Below, piece after piece: positions 63,000-64,000 of a stretch of 64,000 nt of DNA (its first letter is position 1; every line of letters starts with the position of its first letter). The DNA comes from Bacillota bacterium. GTDB lineage: Bacteria > Bacillota > Clostridia > Peptostreptococcales > Acidaminobacteraceae. Made by a program: the position numbers and the translations under genes. The notes under the pieces are model-generated. The model was not told where the DNA came from. It made no database searches and was given only the letters and a program-made list of their open reading frames with translations. Where the stretch lies: the NCBI GenBank assembly GCA_025210655.1, contig JAOARG010000003.1, positions 61,749 to 125,748 on the forward strand, written 5' to 3'.

Positions 63000-64000
63000 A
63001 TGGCTGATGATAAAACACCTCAAGATAAAAATAAAAATGATGAATCCTCAAGTTCAAGTACTAATATTGATGCAAAAAAACATGTAGGTGTAGAAGATAC
63101 TCAAGGTGAAACTGATGCTCTAACTGAAGAAAAAAAGAAGAAAGACTCTGATATAGTTGAAAAAACATCTGAAGAAAGCTCTGATAACGATACTGTTTCT
63201 GATACTGAGGATTCTTCTACTCAAACCGATTCTGATTCCGATGTTAATATTAGCACTGAACAAGAGGCAGTTGATAATTCAACAGATAGTAATAGTAATA
63301 CTACTTCTACTGAAAATCAGAGTGAAGATATTATTTCAAATACTGAGGACACTTCTAGCGAAGCCGAATCGGATTCCGATGTTAATATTACAGTCGAAAA
63401 TCAAAATGAGGAGACTATCTCTGACACAGCGGATACTTCTGATGAGACAATTTCTGATTCTGATGTTAATGTCACTTCCGACCAAGATGACCTTGATTCT
63501 TCTACTGATAGTAATAGTAATACTGATACTACTTCTACAGATGAGCAAAGTGAGGAGACTACTTCTGACACTGATAATACTTCTAATGAAATAGATTCTG
63601 ATGTTAACATCACCTCTGAGCAAGATGAGGTTGATAATTCAATAGATGACAGTACTGATACTTCTACCGAAGAACAAAGTGAGAAGATTACTCCTGACAC
63701 TGAGAATGATTCTGATGATATAGACTCTGATTCCGATGTTAATATTAACACTGAACAAGAGGCAGTTGATAATTCAACAGATAGTAATACTACTTATAGC
63801 GAAGATCAAAGTGAGAAGACTACTTCTGACACTGATAATACTTCTAATGAAATAGATTCTGATTCTGATGTTAACATCACCTCTGAGCAAGATGAGGTTG
63901 ATAATTCAATAGATGACAGTACTGATACTTCTACCGAAGAACAAAGTGAAAAGATTACTCCTGACACTGAGAATGATTCTGATGATATAGACTATGATTC
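63000..64000 (+). CDS. leaderless acidic Ser/Asp/Thr/Glu repeat protein (partial)
   Basis: Starts ATG at 63000 after AAAGGAG and runs open to the window edge (at least 333 residues; the C-terminus is outside). It begins MADDKTPQDKNKNDESSSSS and has no signal peptide, consistent with export by a type I system using a C-terminal signal. From about residue 75 it consists of imperfect 44-46-residue repeats marked by SDVN(I/V) (63237, 63375, 63459, 63597, 63732, 63864). It is extremely acidic and poor in aromatic and hydrophobic residues. Two copies of a block about 265 bp apart are nearly identical in DNA. Probable secreted surface or matrix protein; the role is inferred from position. Confidence 0.85.
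   Translation, partial: MADDKTPQDKNKNDESSSSSTNIDAKKHVGVEDTQGETDALTEEKKKKDSDIVEKTSEESSDNDTVSDTEDSSTQTDSDSDVNISTEQEAVDNSTDSNSNTTSTENQSEDIISNTEDTSSEAESDSDVNITVENQNEETISDTADTSDETISDSDVNVTSDQDDLDSSTDSNSNTDTTSTDEQSEETTSDTDNTSNEIDSDVNITSEQDEVDNSIDDSTDTSTEEQSEKITPDTENDSDDIDSDSDVNINTEQEAVDNSTDSNTTYSEDQSEKTTSDTDNTSNEIDSDSDVNITSEQDEVDNSIDDSTDTSTEEQSEKITPDTENDSDDIDYD

Noticed and set aside
63157..63594. 145-residue Leu/Ile-rich plus-strand ORF, and minus-strand ORFs at 63336-63751
   Set aside because: Shadow frames of the acidic repeat gene starting at 63000; their repetitive hydrophobic or Ser/Val-rich composition comes from the repeats.

Overview
The window is AT-rich DNA. Its Shine-Dalgarno sites are strong (GGAGG and variants) and gene strings are dense, with short overlaps. 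The content points to an anaerobic, motile member of Clostridia (Bacillota): electron-transfer flavoproteins with butyryl-CoA chemistry, sigma-54 control, AbrB, chemoreceptor and flagellin genes, c-di-GMP enzymes, and guanine-class and manganese-class riboswitches. I do not name a genus. No rRNA, tRNA or CRISPR array was found.

Layout. (1) 48-1322: three small genes (DUF1232, a PilZ-like protein, a NUDIX hydrolase). (2) 1402-1873: a non-coding fold-back array of hairpins joined by GGTGGT/ACCACC. (3) 1939-12830, minus strand: a C4 acyl-CoA module. It holds a GntP permease, a CoA-transferase, a PAS sigma-54 activator, EtfA, EtfB, an acyl-CoA dehydrogenase, a MaoC-type (R)-enoyl-CoA hydratase, thiolase and Hbd. 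Near-perfect -24/-12 promoters precede the CoA-transferase and hbd. (4) 13264-14925: ArsR regulator, isochorismatase-like hydrolase and NERD-like membrane protein. (5) 15030-25657: a peptidoglycan-recycling operon under a MurR/RpiR repressor with two palindromic operators. It carries AnmK, an AmiE-like serine hydrolase, a complete Opp-type importer, MurQ and NagA. (6) 26211-35999: Uup-like ABC-F, a long M29 aminopeptidase, an odd flagellin, the spermidine operon speD-speA-speE-speB, and an EamA permease. (7) 36094-42583: signalling genes (chemoreceptor, diguanylate cyclase overlapping an ODP-type diiron protein gene, GGDEF-EAL protein). (8) 42589-43512: a second hairpin-array family and an IS1182-type transposase remnant. 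(9) 43513-52777: guanine permease under a guanine riboswitch, a GATE-domain pair, a histidine kinase, a DctA-type symporter, a four-helix-bundle (S23) gene inside inverted heptamer repeats, a cation antiporter under a yybP-ykoY manganese riboswitch, and an EFR1 ferredoxin. (10) 53021-57067: AbrB, a third hairpin-array family, YccF, a GltD-like oxidoreductase, an AI-2E family protein and a CGGC protein. (11) 57342-64000: a tightly coupled plus-strand operon. It holds a half-ABC protein with a degenerate ATPase, a protein with three hemerythrin domains, a second ABC protein that has lost its signature motif and H-loop, a very short HlyD-like adaptor, and the start of a leaderless Asp/Ser/Thr/Glu-rich repeat protein.

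Two things stand out. The first is the last operon, which looks like a type I secretion-like system with unusual ATPases and a built-in O2/iron-binding protein. The second is a set of intergenic elements built on one plan: palindromic stems of varying sequence separated by a short linker that is constant within each element and different between families. Two of these have inverted arms and near-perfect terminal inverted repeats. A further element with inverted heptamer ends carries the S23-like gene.
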